Shown here one piece after another: positions 1 through 9,980 of a stretch of DNA of 64,000 bases. The DNA comes from Cladopsammia gracilis (lineage: Eukaryota > Cnidaria > Anthozoa > Scleractinia > Dendrophylliidae), in contig JAJGOT010000288.1 in NCBI GenBank assembly GCA_022457155.1, positions 1 to 64,000 of the forward strand, given 5' to 3'. Under the pieces are notes generated by a model. That model did not search any database, was not told the origin of the DNA, and worked only from the letters and a program-made list of their open reading frames with translations. Every line of letters begins with the position of its first letter. The first letter of the stretch is position 1. A program made the translations under genes and the position numbers.

Positions 1-2609
1 TGCTTTTCATGTTTGCCTATTGCTATTTTTGGCTGTTTAGATCTTTTACAGATCCTACGTCTAGCAGCATTTTCTTTCGCGGTCCTATGCTTATTCTATT
101 GCAAACGATAACGCACGCCATTAACCCTATTAAGAAGGAAGGGGGAGGCACAATTCCCCCCCCCCCCCCTTAATTTCAAGAGCATTAAAGCTTTGACAAT
201 GAAACTTGGAGGGTAAATGGTACATTCGAAACTGTTACCTTTGCGGTCCGCAAAATGGGACGATGACGTCTTATGACGTTTGAATTACGTCACTCGTTAG
301 GCACAGTCGCCATGTTGGATTTCTGATTTCTTTAAAACCTCAGAAAAGCGTCCAAAGCGACTCAAAAGTAATCAAACCTAATGGAAAACAATGAAATATA
401 TATATATATAGCCTAAAAATTTAAACTGTTTTTTCAATAAAAAGTAAAACAAAATCCAAATTTCGAAAAACATGTTGTCAAAATCCTGTTTCCATGGAAA
501 CATCAAGCAACTTGAAGAAAATAATTTGGAAATGCGGTCTTCTGAAAGGGCCAGTCGTGATTAAAACGTATCAATTAATTGATACCAAGTTTAAAGATTC
601 ATTTTTAATTCGCGTTTAACGATTTATAACGTAACAGTTGGGGAAAATTTCACTTTTGTCTAAGTTAAGCTTGACCTTCTTACATGCTATGTTTTGTACG
701 ATTGCAGAAGGCACAGCAACTTCGCCCTCTTTCTCTCGGAGATCGTCAAAGAATTTGTGCACGGTGCAAACCGAATAAAATTTTCCTTCAATATACTTTT
801 AAATACATGCATACGAAAGTTATTAGCGAGTTCATAAAAGCCATAGGAAAATCTTTATATCTTTGTATACGATGTAGTAATTTCACTACTGGTCAGTTTA
901 AATGGACAAAGAACGCATACATTCCGTACCATATCGTCGTAACTTTCCGACAATGAGATAAGCACTGCACAATTTTAAAAGTTCATCACGTACTTAATTA
1001 TACCCCGCAGATAGGAAGACTGTCTTAAAATAGCCAACATATATGTAAAATACTTGTGATTAATGTAATAAATAATAATCGAGTCATGAAATTTGGAAAT
1101 GTTGGTTTTCAGTACAGTTGGGGAAAAACATCGAGAATCAAGGATCGAGTCGAGACTGTCAACAGTACATTTGACTGGCACTTTACACAACGCCGCTTTG
1201 TAACTCAATTTTGTTTGAGAATAAACTAAGACCAGGGACCAGGGTACATTTAAAAGAGCATGTATTTTCCTAGAATTATCCGGGTGCGTTAATGATACAG
1301 ATCGACACTAGTCTTTATCAAAGATGGTTACAGCCTTTCCGTAGATTTTATGTGCAGAAAGATGCTCATTTTGTGTATAAACCACGAGTCTAGTTTGACT
1401 TTACATTTGGTTCAAAATTTGAAAGGAGAAAAGCGAGTCAATGTAAACAATCTTCGTAAAGAAAGGTAAAATGTTCTGCTAATCGAGGCTGCATCGCGTA
1501 ATAGCTCAAAATAATTGCATTATTGGCTGCATTACCGAGGCTCTGTCGTTTGCAAACTTCTCTTCACCCTTTCTAATGGTCCGTCCATTACTAGACAATA
1601 TCACTGTCTGTGATAAAGAGTTCTGGCGATGATAATCTACTGTTACCTCTGCCCTGCAGTTATAAAGCTCTCATTGAATTTCACCGTGTAATCATTCGAG
1701 ATCTATTAACCTCCCAGAATCAATAATGGAGACATGCAATGTAGTTCTAACCTTTTGAGTCTGTGGACGAAATCTTCACGGGTGCGATCATCAAATCAGG
1801 GTGCCATTTTTTTCTCAATATTTTACAAGATTACAATTTGGGATTTGTCTTGAATTTTAATTTTTTTGCACTCTTGGGAGTTAAAGGTTAATGTCCATTT
1901 ATTATCACTTAGGTAATGGTTCCCTGCATTAGTTTGGATATAAAGACAAGCGAGGACTTTTTCGTAGTTAATCGCTTAGATCTAAATCTCATCACGTAGC
2001 AACACTTTCAAACCATAATTTAACTTACGTTCTTTATTATTCGGGCTTTTAATAATGTCTTCCACAAAATTTCTTCAAAACAGCTGAAACAACAAAACGA
2101 CAAGTTTATCTGCTTGTTTTTTTCAACTGTGGTAGATTTATTTGAACTAGAAAGGGTACTTGAGGATTCAAAAAGGAAGTGTGATTAAACCTAACTTGTG
2201 GTCACTTGTCCTATCGGAGCATTAACTTCTCTTCAAGTACATTATTTTCTTAGAAAACTCATAAACCCATCTGAGATGATTAACAATTTCAATCCTGTTT
2301 CATTTTTTAAGCCATACCTCATGTTAATAGCAATTTAATTTCAACAAGGAAAAAAAGCTAATTATTGGGGTGATTATGTATGCATAAACGTCCCGTCATA
2401 AGACAAATGATTGATCGGATGTCTAGCAATTAATGATTTTCAGATTTTCATCGTCACGGTACTAAAGCTTTTCGAAAGCTACCATCAACCATTAATTACG
2501 AAAACCGCTTTAGAACGTGTAACTGCTGATCTTCAAGAAAAAGAAATAAGCTTGATTTTCCTGTAATCGTTGAACAATCACACAAAAAACTTCCAGGTTA
2601 TGTACAAAG
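1..2609. other. Intergenic region upstream of the first GPCR
   Basis: No convincing gene is visible. Bases 1-115 resemble the tail that follows the hammerhead ribozyme (22671-22760): both share a 'gatcctacgt' block followed by a 'gcggtcct' block, so this is probably the edge of a dispersed repeat. There is a poly-C run near 160-178. Bases 1745-1890 hold a copy of the dispersed repeat described at 37403-37560. The remainder is AT-rich single-copy-looking sequence. Short open frames here show no recognisable domain. Confidence 0.5.
1745..1890 (-). repeat. Dispersed ~150-bp repeat, copy 1
   Basis: Read on the minus strand it starts with 'aactcccaagagtgc', then an AT-rich 'caaaattcaagacaaatccc' block, then 'atggcaccctg'. 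The same succession occurs at 21655-21810, 37403-37560 and 48877-49025. Copies differ by many substitutions, so the family is old. Class is not determined; no coding capacity is seen. Confidence 0.6.
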
Positions 2610-3653
2610 ATGGAAAACTCTACCCATTCGACCACGACTGGTGGCGAAGGAGATAGCTCCGAGCTAATAATCGCAAAAACTACGATTTGCGTGCTCGTTC
2701 TTGCTGTGTCACTGATTGAAAACATTTTGGTTCTTGTGGTGTTAAAAAAGTACTTTAGAAAACGTCTGAAGCGGACTACCAACAGATATTTCATAGCGAA
2801 CATGTCTGTATCAGATATTCTGTTTGCTGTGCAGAATCTACCGCATGCATACAACAATTTTGTACTGAACGGTCACTGGGTCTTTCAAGGAAGCATTGGG
2901 ATGGTTTTATGCAAGATAGACATGTTCTTCTCTCTCATTTCTATGGTAACCAGCAACCTTACAATCCTTGCAATCGCCGTTGATCGATTCTTGGTCGTGT
3001 ACGTCTCCTACAAAAAGATCATCACTCACAGAGTTTGCTTCGTTATTATTCTACTAAGCTGGTTCAGCTCCACCATGTTTGCCTCGCCCATGTTATATTA
3101 CACTGTCTTGAAAAGACAACCTGACCTTCACCGCACAATCTGCACGCCGCCAACCAAGCAAGTGAATCTATGGTACATCGTTTTGGCGGGAATTCTAGCT
3201 ACAACACTTGTGGCGATGCTTGTGTTGTACACTGCCATTGGAGTGAAGCTGTGGCGGAGGAGAAAGTTTTCCGGCAACCCAAGCAAGGCAACGCACGCAC
3301 GAAGAGAAAAGCGAAATCGCGACATTTTCAAGATGTTGGTCACATTAATAGTTGTGTTCTACATTTGCTATGTGCCTGTAATCACGCTCAGCTTGTCTCA
3401 CTATATTGGCTTCTACAGTGTATTAAAGAAAAAGCACGGTCGTTTTATTGCGGTTGTGATGATGTTCATGAGTGGCGCCATAAATCCCATAATTTATTAT
3501 ATTTTCAACGAGAGCTTCCGTGACGGTGTCAAGGCAGCCCTGGTCAAATGCGGCTGCTGCCGAGGAGCTGCGTACGCTGTTGACGGACCAATGTCCGTGA
3601 GATGGGAGAGAGGGGGCAGAAGACCTACGCCGAAAACTTTGCACAAACTGTAA
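2610..3653 (+). CDS. Class A (rhodopsin-like) GPCR, neuropeptide-receptor type
   Basis: Single-exon 347-aa seven-transmembrane receptor, expected at the plasma membrane and coupled to G proteins. Seen: a short N terminus with an N-glycosylation sequon at N3; TM1 about residues 20-46 with the conserved Asn (IEN); a Leu/Asp-rich TM2 (SVSDILFA); the TM3 Cys before the DRF motif (D125-R126-F127, a variant of DRY); a second extracellular Cys (TICTPP); TM6 with CYVP; TM7 with NPIIY; and a Cys-rich palmitoylation-like KCGCC tail. The start is the first Met and fits the normal short N terminus. It is clearly paralogous to the gene at 9981-11117 (shared SNLTILAIAV before the DRY position and LNGxW after TM2). 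The ligand is unknown; a peptide is only an inference from general family resemblance. Confidence 0.9.
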   Translation: MENSTHSTTTGGEGDSSELIIAKTTICVLVLAVSLIENILVLVVLKKYFRKRLKRTTNRYFIANMSVSDILFAVQNLPHAYNNFVLNGHWVFQGSIGMVLCKIDMFFSLISMVTSNLTILAIAVDRFLVVYVSYKKIITHRVCFVIILLSWFSSTMFASPMLYYTVLKRQPDLHRTICTPPTKQVNLWYIVLAGILATTLVAMLVLYTAIGVKLWRRRKFSGNPSKATHARREKRNRDIFKMLVTLIVVFYICYVPVITLSLSHYIGFYSVLKKKHGRFIAVVMMFMSGAINPIIYYIFNESFRDGVKAALVKCGCCRGAAYAVDGPMSVRWERGGRRPTPKTLHKL

Positions 3654-3948
3654 GAAAAGCTTAATTAACTGAAAATGAACCCAGGCAATACGTTGCTTTT
3701 GCGTTTAGAAATAGAGAATCATTGGTTTTGCTGCAGTTAGCGATGAACAGAAAAAGTTTACAATATTTTAAGAAAATGATGTCAGGCAGTATGCGCATCG
3801 GCTTTGCGTTTAAAAGTCTGATTCACGTTTTGCTGCAGAGAGCATACGAAAATGACAGAAGAATTTCGACTCAACGATTTGGAATTTATTGTTTCTCAAT
3901 TTATTGTCTCCATTTTTAGTTAATTTACTTTAAAAAGAAACACTAGAC

Positions 3949-4343
3949 GAAAAATGATGGCTAAATTAAGAACATACTAAGGACTTCAAGGTTCTTGATA
4001 TTGTAAAATTACGCAGTTGAATAATAAATCCCTTATTTGGTAGTTTGACAGTGATAATACGTGCTGATATTACACTGATATTGTACCCATTACTCGCATT
4101 AAAAGTAAACTCGTTTTAACTGAGTTGTTACATCATGGAAAGGAAAAATGATGGATAAATTAAGAAGATACTAAGGACTTCAAGGTTCTTGATATTGTAA
4201 AATTATGCAGTTGAATAATAAATCCCCTATTTGAATTGATGGTTTGACACTGATAATACGTGCTGATATTACACTGATATTGTACTCACTACTCGCATTA
4301 AAAGTATAAACCCGTTTTAACTGAGTTGTTGCATCATGGAAAG
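3949..4343 (+). repeat. Direct tandem duplication, two ~195-bp copies
   Basis: Copy 1 starts at 3949 and copy 2 at 4143. Each begins 'gaaaaatgatgg', contains 'ggacttcaaggttcttgata' and ends near 'catcatggaaagg'. Copies differ by scattered substitutions and a small insertion. It lies about 300 bp downstream of the receptor stop codon and could overlap its 3' untranslated region. No coding content. Confidence 0.85.
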
Positions 4344-4600
4344 GAGAATCACTCACTGTCGAAAGTAATTTTGCAATTGCTTCCCTCTATGATTGGCTAA
4401 AAAATCTCGCGCCACTTTCTCAGCCAATCAGAATTAAAACCAAAACCAATCGTGACTTGCCCGCACATGCCCGTTTTCCCGCGCTTGGTGCCGGTTACAT
4501 GTATTTGCTTCGAGTTCTCATTGGTTCATTGGATTGTCTGCGTCTGTTGTGATTGATCAGAGTAATTGCTTTGGTTTTGGTTTTATCACAGTAAAGTAAA
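4344..4600 (-). repeat. Dispersed ~260-bp repeat, inverse copy of 18230-18480
   Basis: On the minus strand this segment reads through the same blocks as 18230-18480 on the plus strand: 'attactctg..caatcac', 'gcgcagataatccaatg', 'caagcgcg(a/g)gaaaac', 'attggttttggttttt' and 'gagatattttagccaatc'. The copies are diverged. Multiple ATTGG/CCAAT-like motifs recur in both. Class undetermined. Confidence 0.7.
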
Positions 4601-4984
4601 AACCGCTCTTTTAAGTAAATCAATTGTCTTCGAAAAAGGAAGCTGCAGAAACATAAGTAATGAGGCCTAATGATTTCTTTGGCGTAATAACGTGCATATC
4701 TGTAATAGTGCATTACGGTTTACTCGTGGCGCAGCTTGAGTTTTATATAACTTGTCATTTCAGTTAGCGATCGTGGTTTCAAATGTCGGCTACTGAATGT
4801 AGTGTAGTCTTACTTTTTAGACATAATTCTAAGCTTAAAGTGTCTCCGTAAAAGCACTCAAAACACTCCGGAATCAATACTGCAATGGGTTAAACTAGAT
4901 GCTACGAGTTCAAGCTGTGTATAGTTACCTGTTCTCTCCAACTGATTGGACTGCGCCATAATAGTTTTATGTAATGTTTGCTAC

Positions 4985-5512
4985 ATGAACGGGAGTGTTG
5001 TATCGGCCTATACAATCACGAGCCGAAGGCGAGTGAATGTATAGTGCCGATACAACATGGACGCGAATGTGGTAAACAACTTGTGAAATTCACATTCACA
5101 TGTAAATTAGAAACAACCACTCGTGAGAGGTATCTGGAATGCAAATTAGATACAACCACTCGTGAGTTGCATCAAGATTGTATCGGCCTATACAGGGTAA
5201 TCATGTGATTGGAATGGCTCATTTTTATTTGTTAGTACCCTTATGAATTATTAATGAATTTTACAACGGCCTATGCAATCACGAGGCGCCGCCGAGTGAA
5301 TGTATAGTGCCGATACAACACGGACGCGAATGTAGTAGACAACTTGTGAAATTCACATTCCAGATACAACTCACTGGTGGTTGTATCTAATTCACATATC
5401 AGATACAACTCACTAGTGAGTTGTATCTGGATTACAGGGTAACCATGTGATTGGAATGGCTCATTTCTATTTGTTAGTACCCTTATGAATTATTAATGAA
5501 TTTTGCAATAAT
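4985..5512 (+). repeat. Tandem pair of palindromic 'gtatcggcctatac' elements
   Basis: Two copies of a ~250-bp unit (about 4997-5266 and 5267-5510). Each holds an imperfect 'cggcctatacaatcacgag' / 'gtgaatgtatagtgccgata' inverted pair, a 'acaacttgtgaaattcacattc' block, short 'agatacaactcac' palindromes, and the same 3' part ending 'cccttatgaattattaatgaatttt'. The structure suggests a MITE-like element duplicated in tandem. No reading frame of interest. Confidence 0.75.
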
Positions 5513-5636
5513 TTATAGCTTTCGTATTTTCATCGAGGAAGCCCAATACCCATAAGCCTCCTGGTTTCTTTTGGGTTTTCTTGCCACTTTATTTCCCTAG
5601 TTAATGTATTATACTTATTGAAATAGCAAACTTTAA

Positions 5637-5642
5637 ATACAA

Positions 5643-5681
<39 letters not shown>

Positions 5682-5683
5682 AA
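5637..5683 (+). repeat. (AAAT)n microsatellite
   Basis: About eleven uninterrupted AAAT/AATA units. The bases around it (5513-6229) are AT-rich with no gene that I can support. Confidence 0.95.
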
Positions 5684-6229
5684 ACTAATTTAATTTTATC
5701 AATTCAGTTGTTAGGACCCCTTTCGTAACTTCAGTGCTTGCATTGTGAACCATTGTAGGCTGCTGACAGTCACATGAGAAAATGATTCTCTTCTTTTGTT
5801 ATCGATGGTGCTGAATACAATTAGTGATATATTTCCATGACAATTTGCAAAGTTTTCAACTTTGAAAATTATAAGTGAAAATTAATTTTAACTACTCCGG
5901 ATTATCTAAATAGGGGTTTACAAACAGAGGAGTTCCATTTCATCGCATCACAAACATAGCTTGTCTTCTTGGTCTCACCTCCTCTATTAACCTTGTATGC
6001 AGCTCCTGATGCAGAGAAACATGCAATTTGATGGCCCTTTTTAATAGAAAAATACCTACTTTGGCTTGCTGAAGTATTACATGCACGTCGGCCAATAAAT
6101 TTAATGCCGATTTCGTTTAACATTGGAATGAAAGAGTTGCATCACTACACTGTATTTACATAAGCCTTAAGAAGCACTCATCACATGCACACTAAACACA
6201 AATCCAGGCTGTTCGTGGCCTACGTAGCA

Positions 6230-6502
6230 AGCGCAGGAGCCCATTACTTGGAGCCTCCATCTCACATACAAGCCCTTGGAATCAACCCTTTCCGATGAAA
6301 AGTTATTTATAGAAATAGTTTTCGCGAAAAATTTGTCGCGCCCTAATGCGTTGTTGGTAATAAGCAATCAGAGCGCAGCTCAGTAATGCTCATTTACATA
6401 TGCTTTAGAAAGCCTGTTCTAAAAATAATTATTTACGGGAAAGGGTTGACTCAAGGGTACAGCACACATGGAGGCTCCAAGTAATGGGCTCCTGGCAAGC
6501 GC
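6230..6502. mobile_element. Inverted-repeat element (MITE-like), ~270 bp
   Basis: The arms read 'ggagcccattacttggagcc' at 6236-6260 and its reverse complement at 6466-6490. Similarity extends inward through 'tcaaccctttcc', so each arm is about 75 bp. I could not identify a target duplication. It is followed at 6525-6600 by a GC-rich palindrome (gcgcgcgagagggga / tcccctcgcgcgcgc). Confidence 0.65.
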
Positions 6503-6833
6503 CGGTTCATTTAAAAGGCGAAATTTCGAGGACGCGCGCGAGAGGGGAACGCACGAAATGGACCTCTCCCATTCGCGCTTTCCCCTCGCGCGCGCACCTG
6601 CTATGCAGGCTAGGCTGTTCGAATTTTATTAAGAATTTTATGTGTACAACAATTGTTTACGCGTACTTGTGACTATTGTCTTGTGTGTCAACTCTAGGCG
6701 AGTAGGCTATGAGGAAGAAAAACAGCAGGAGCATGGGTCATGGGCTCACACAATACTGAGCAAATGTAATGCTTGGGTAAGACAGGCAGCTGGTAAAGGG
6801 GTCTATGCTGATTCAAGATGAAGATTCGCGCTT

Positions 6834-7575
6834 TTGATTTTACTCAAAATTGGCAGATATTTACAGAGCTTGGTTCAAGTTCAAGTTTATTGCCCTATAT
6901 TGAAAACATCTAAGAGAAAAGAGTCTAACAGAATCCCATTTGTAGTAACATTTAATCCAGCCCTTCCGAACATACGTCGAACCATTTTCAGCAATCTGAA
7001 CATCCTTCGTTCTTCACAACGATGCAAAGCAGCATTCCCTTCTCCTCCTCTCATATCGTACCGCCGATGCAACAACCTCCGTGACATTTTAGTCAGAGCC
7101 AAACACCGCAGACCACCCCCCAAACACCAGGAGCTTTCCGCTGTAACAGAAATAGGTGCAAAACGTGTCCTTTTATCTCAGAGGGAACCACGTTTTACAC
7201 CTTTTTCTCTACAAACGAACAACAACGAATACGACACCACATCTCTTGCTCATCTACGAATCTCATATTGATATGATACAGTGCTGCAGATGCAAAGTAC
7301 AATACATAGGAGAGACTAAACGACATCTCAGCGACAGATTTGGCGAACACAGACGCGCAATCGAAAAAGCCATTAACCAACATCACATTCATCAGCCCAC
7401 CGCCGTTTCAGATCACTTTACTCTTCCTGGCCATTCAATCAACGACATAGAACTCATTCCCCTTGAACTCATTAACTCTGACACAGACGCCATTCGTAAG
7501 GCCAGAGAAGCATTTTTAATTTCCAAGGGCAAGACTCTTGAACCCTATGGGATGAACAGGCGCGATAAAACTTAA
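6834..7575 (+). pseudogene. Penelope-like element remnant: GIY-YIG endonuclease end
   Basis: The C-terminal part of a Penelope-like retroelement polyprotein, spread over three frames (two frameshifts, one near 7150-7160). Seen in order: a PLE linker (FVVTFNPALPNIRRTIFSNL..., CNNLRDILVRAK), then from about 7275 the GIY-YIG endonuclease core with paired Cys (IQCCRCKVQYIGET), YIG, and the conserved Arg/His segment DRFGEHRR, ending in LEPYGMNRRDKT and a stop. The reverse transcriptase domain is missing, so the copy is 5' truncated and cannot be mobile. A hammerhead-like fold follows at 7713-7754. PLEs copy themselves by reverse transcription and are typical of aquatic invertebrate genomes. Confidence 0.8.
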
Positions 7576-7712
7576 TATACTTTCTATTTTTATAGTAGCC
7601 TTTGTGAACGTTTCTGCTGTTTATTTTTGTTAACCAACCATATTTAATCTTTCATTTGAATCATTTTATATCTTGTAACCGTTTTATTTCCATTTTTACT
7701 TAGCTCTTTGTA

Positions 7713-7754
7713 GCCCCTGATGAAGGTTAGTTTTGCCTAACCGAAATATTGGGC
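7713..7754 (+). ncRNA. Hammerhead-ribozyme-like motif in PLE 3' end
   Basis: Reads GCCC, CTGATGA, a 6-bp stem (GGTTAG/CTAACC, loop TTTTGC), GAAA, TATT, GGGC. GCCC/GGGC can form stem I, and CTGATGA plus GAAA are the two catalytic core strands. Against activity: an extra A lies between the core and stem II, and stem III is almost absent. Hammerhead motifs at PLE ends are established, so this is likely a degenerate or dimer-dependent version. Confidence 0.5.
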
Positions 7755-7948
7755 AATAAAATACCCTTTATAGCTGTCCGATCAGCCTTGCATTTAGTTT
7801 TAAGTATTATTCGTATAACCCGTTTTTGAAGAGTAATTAATCTTGTGAGGTTTGATGGGTAGGTTGATGCCCAGACGCTCACGCAGTAGAATAAGTGTGG
7901 GTAGACAAGACTATAATAGGCAAAAACTTGATTTGTATATTATACCTA

Positions 7949-8230
7949 CAGGGGCGGATCTAGGAATTTCTGAAAGGGGGGGTCCGGGTGCATGTTCCCC
8001 GGAAATTCGTTTCCGATTTTACCCTCTAAAACGCCATTTACGGCATTCCTGAGAGTCGAAAAGCGTTTGTTAAGTCAAAAACGTGACAATCAGTCAATTG
8101 GTGGAAGTGAAACAACTACGTATAAAACGATTTTATTCTATTATTTTTATGAACCACATGGGAGACACAGGGGCTGATGGTGGGGGGAGGGGGTCCGGAC
8201 CCCCTGACCCTCCCCCTGGATCCGCCACTG
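7949..8230. mobile_element. MITE with CAGnGGCGGATC termini
   Basis: 282-bp element whose ends are inverted repeats (CAGGGGCGGATCTAGG at the left, CCTGGATCCGCCACTG at the right). It is flanked by a 5-bp direct repeat 'accta' (7944-7948 and 8231-8235). It interrupts the CR1-type fossil, so it inserted after that LINE. The interior is non-coding. Confidence 0.8.
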
Positions 8231-8648
8231 ACCTATGGCTTTAGACACTTTCCTTGCAACATTATGTACATGTGATTTCCAAGAGAGATGTTCGTCTCCA
8301 AGAAAAGCAGCATCCTTAACACGATCAATTGAGTAATTACTACTAATAAAAGCTAGATCAAGTGTTTGCCTGTTTTGTCTCGGCTTGAATATGATGAAAT
8401 TAGATTTCTTAACATTAATAGCCGATAGCTTATTAGTGTAAAACCAACATGTTATCTCTTTCAGTTCTAAATTCACAACTTTCATAAGATAGGATGCGTC
8501 AGTATGCGAATAGAAGATATTAGTGTCGTCGGGAAATAATATCAACTCCAAGACCTTTGACACATTACATAGATCATTGATATATACCAAAAATAACAAA
8601 GGGCCTAAAATAGAGCCTTGAGGAACTCCACAAGTATAGTAATATCTA

Positions 8649-8823
8649 TAGTCTGTAAACAGGCTTCTTTTTGGGGAATTGGGTTAAGTTAAAATCGGCG
8701 AGCGAAGCGAGGACTGGGTAGAGGGAAGGGGCGGCGAAGCCTGTGGACTCGCCTTTGATGCCGCCGTTCCCCCTTCCCCAGTCCGCGCTCCAATTCCCCA
8801 AAAAGAAGCCTGTTCACAGGCTA
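8649..8823. mobile_element. MITE, TAGyCTG termini with 9-bp target duplication
   Basis: 175-bp element starting TAGTCTGTAAACAGGC and ending as the near-perfect inverse (...GCCTGTTCACAGGCTA). Flanking 9-bp direct repeats 'taatatcta' are at 8640-8648 and 8824-8832. It lies inside the CR1-type fossil. It shares TAGCCTG-type ends and 9-bp duplications with 58748-59019 and 60371-61535, which suggests one superfamily, possibly Mutator-like by duplication length. Confidence 0.85.
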
Positions 8824-9187
8824 TAATATCTAGTGATGAGGAGTTATAACCATTATAATGTACAAATTGTTTCCGAAAAGAAAGATAACTTTTAAACCAT
8901 TGTAAAGCAACACCACAAACATAATGTTGTAATTCGTCAAGAAAAGTTTCATGATTTACTGTACCAAAGGCTTTAGATAGGTCAGTGAATAGGCCTAGCG
9001 TAACTTTCTTATTATCAAGTGCATTTGAGATCTTGTCATACAACTGGATCAAAGCATGTGCAGTAGAATGATTTTTCCTGAATCCATACTGATTCTGAGA
9101 GAGAATGTTATATTTATTTAAATAATTTATCAAGCGATTGCAGACGATTCTTTCTAGGAATTTTGAGAAAACCGGTAAGACTGACAC

Positions 9188-9980
9188 AGGTAAAACTAAT
9201 ACAGGAAGCTTTGCTGAATTATAGCAACGGATGAGACATCATGGTATTTTACGGAATGAAAAGCAAAATAATATTTACAAAATAATATTTACATCCAACA
9301 CTTCATTTTTCGAAAATTTCGGTCGTAAATTGTGAAGTACGTTCTAAGGTACACGTGTAATGCTCCGTTCATTCCGGTTGGTTCGAACGAGCCGAAATAT
9401 TTTTTACTATTGGACCATTTCTCTCGGTTCCATTCTTATAACAAAAACAAAAACCGGAAAACAGAAAACGAATTGCAAATGGTAAGGGATGGACCATTTT
9501 ATTTTATTCTATTTCATTTAGTTTATTTTTTATTTATTTATTTTTTATTTTTTTTCTGGGGGGGAGGGGGGGGGGGGTGAGCAAATTTTCTGAGTATGAT
9601 TTGTTTTCCGTCTTGTGGTTGTGCAAGAATTTTTTTCGGGATGGTTCGATACCTTTCTTTTTTCTTTAACTCGCTGTGCATGAATTTTTTCTCTACTGTT
9701 CCTGTTTTGTAGGATTTTTTTGGTAATTGCCCCCCCCCCCCCCTCTCCCCGCCTCCCCCGCCCCCCTCAAAAATGAAATGGTCCATCCCTAAGCGACATC
9801 CCTTTCGGTTGGAATGCGGATTTTGGAGAACACTTCAACGGTCAATCCAACTGGTAAACATCCCATGTCTCATTGCGGGCACAGGTCTATAATGTACCCA
9901 AGTGCACGTGCGCTGAGACATCTGGAAGATTTATATGCGAGAGTTAAAGAAATCCTTTGTATCGATACAGTCACTGAGCG
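9188..9980. other. Non-coding stretch before second GPCR
   Basis: Contains the element at 9485-9790 and two short blocks (about 9225-9240 and 9865-9890) that look like an inverted pair around 'gagacat'. No gene is seen. Confidence 0.4.
9485..9790. mobile_element. MITE with AGGGATGGACCATTT termini
   Basis: Terminal inverted repeats AGGGATGGACCATTT at the left and its inverse at 9774-9790. The interior carries a G-rich run (9559-9578) and a C-rich run (9730-9765), i.e. complementary arms. A target duplication could not be fixed unambiguously. No coding potential. Confidence 0.7.

Larger units (their letters stand above)
7800..9187 (-). pseudogene. CR1/jockey-type LINE reverse transcriptase fossil, split by two MITEs
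   Basis: Minus-strand reverse transcriptase fragment. In order: SKFLERIVCNRL, QYGFRKNHST, FTDLSKAFGTVNH (first catalytic Asp kept, the usual next Asp is Gly), then after an inserted MITE CGVPQGSILGPLLF, FPDDTN (the usual FADD is FPDD), the KSNFIIFKP region, SKAIG, and after a second MITE the conserved LQKR(V/A)IRII end near 7800-7830. The frame reads through both MITE sites if the insertions and one target-duplication copy are ignored. The 5' endonuclease half is missing. The element is an immobile relic. Confidence 0.8.
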
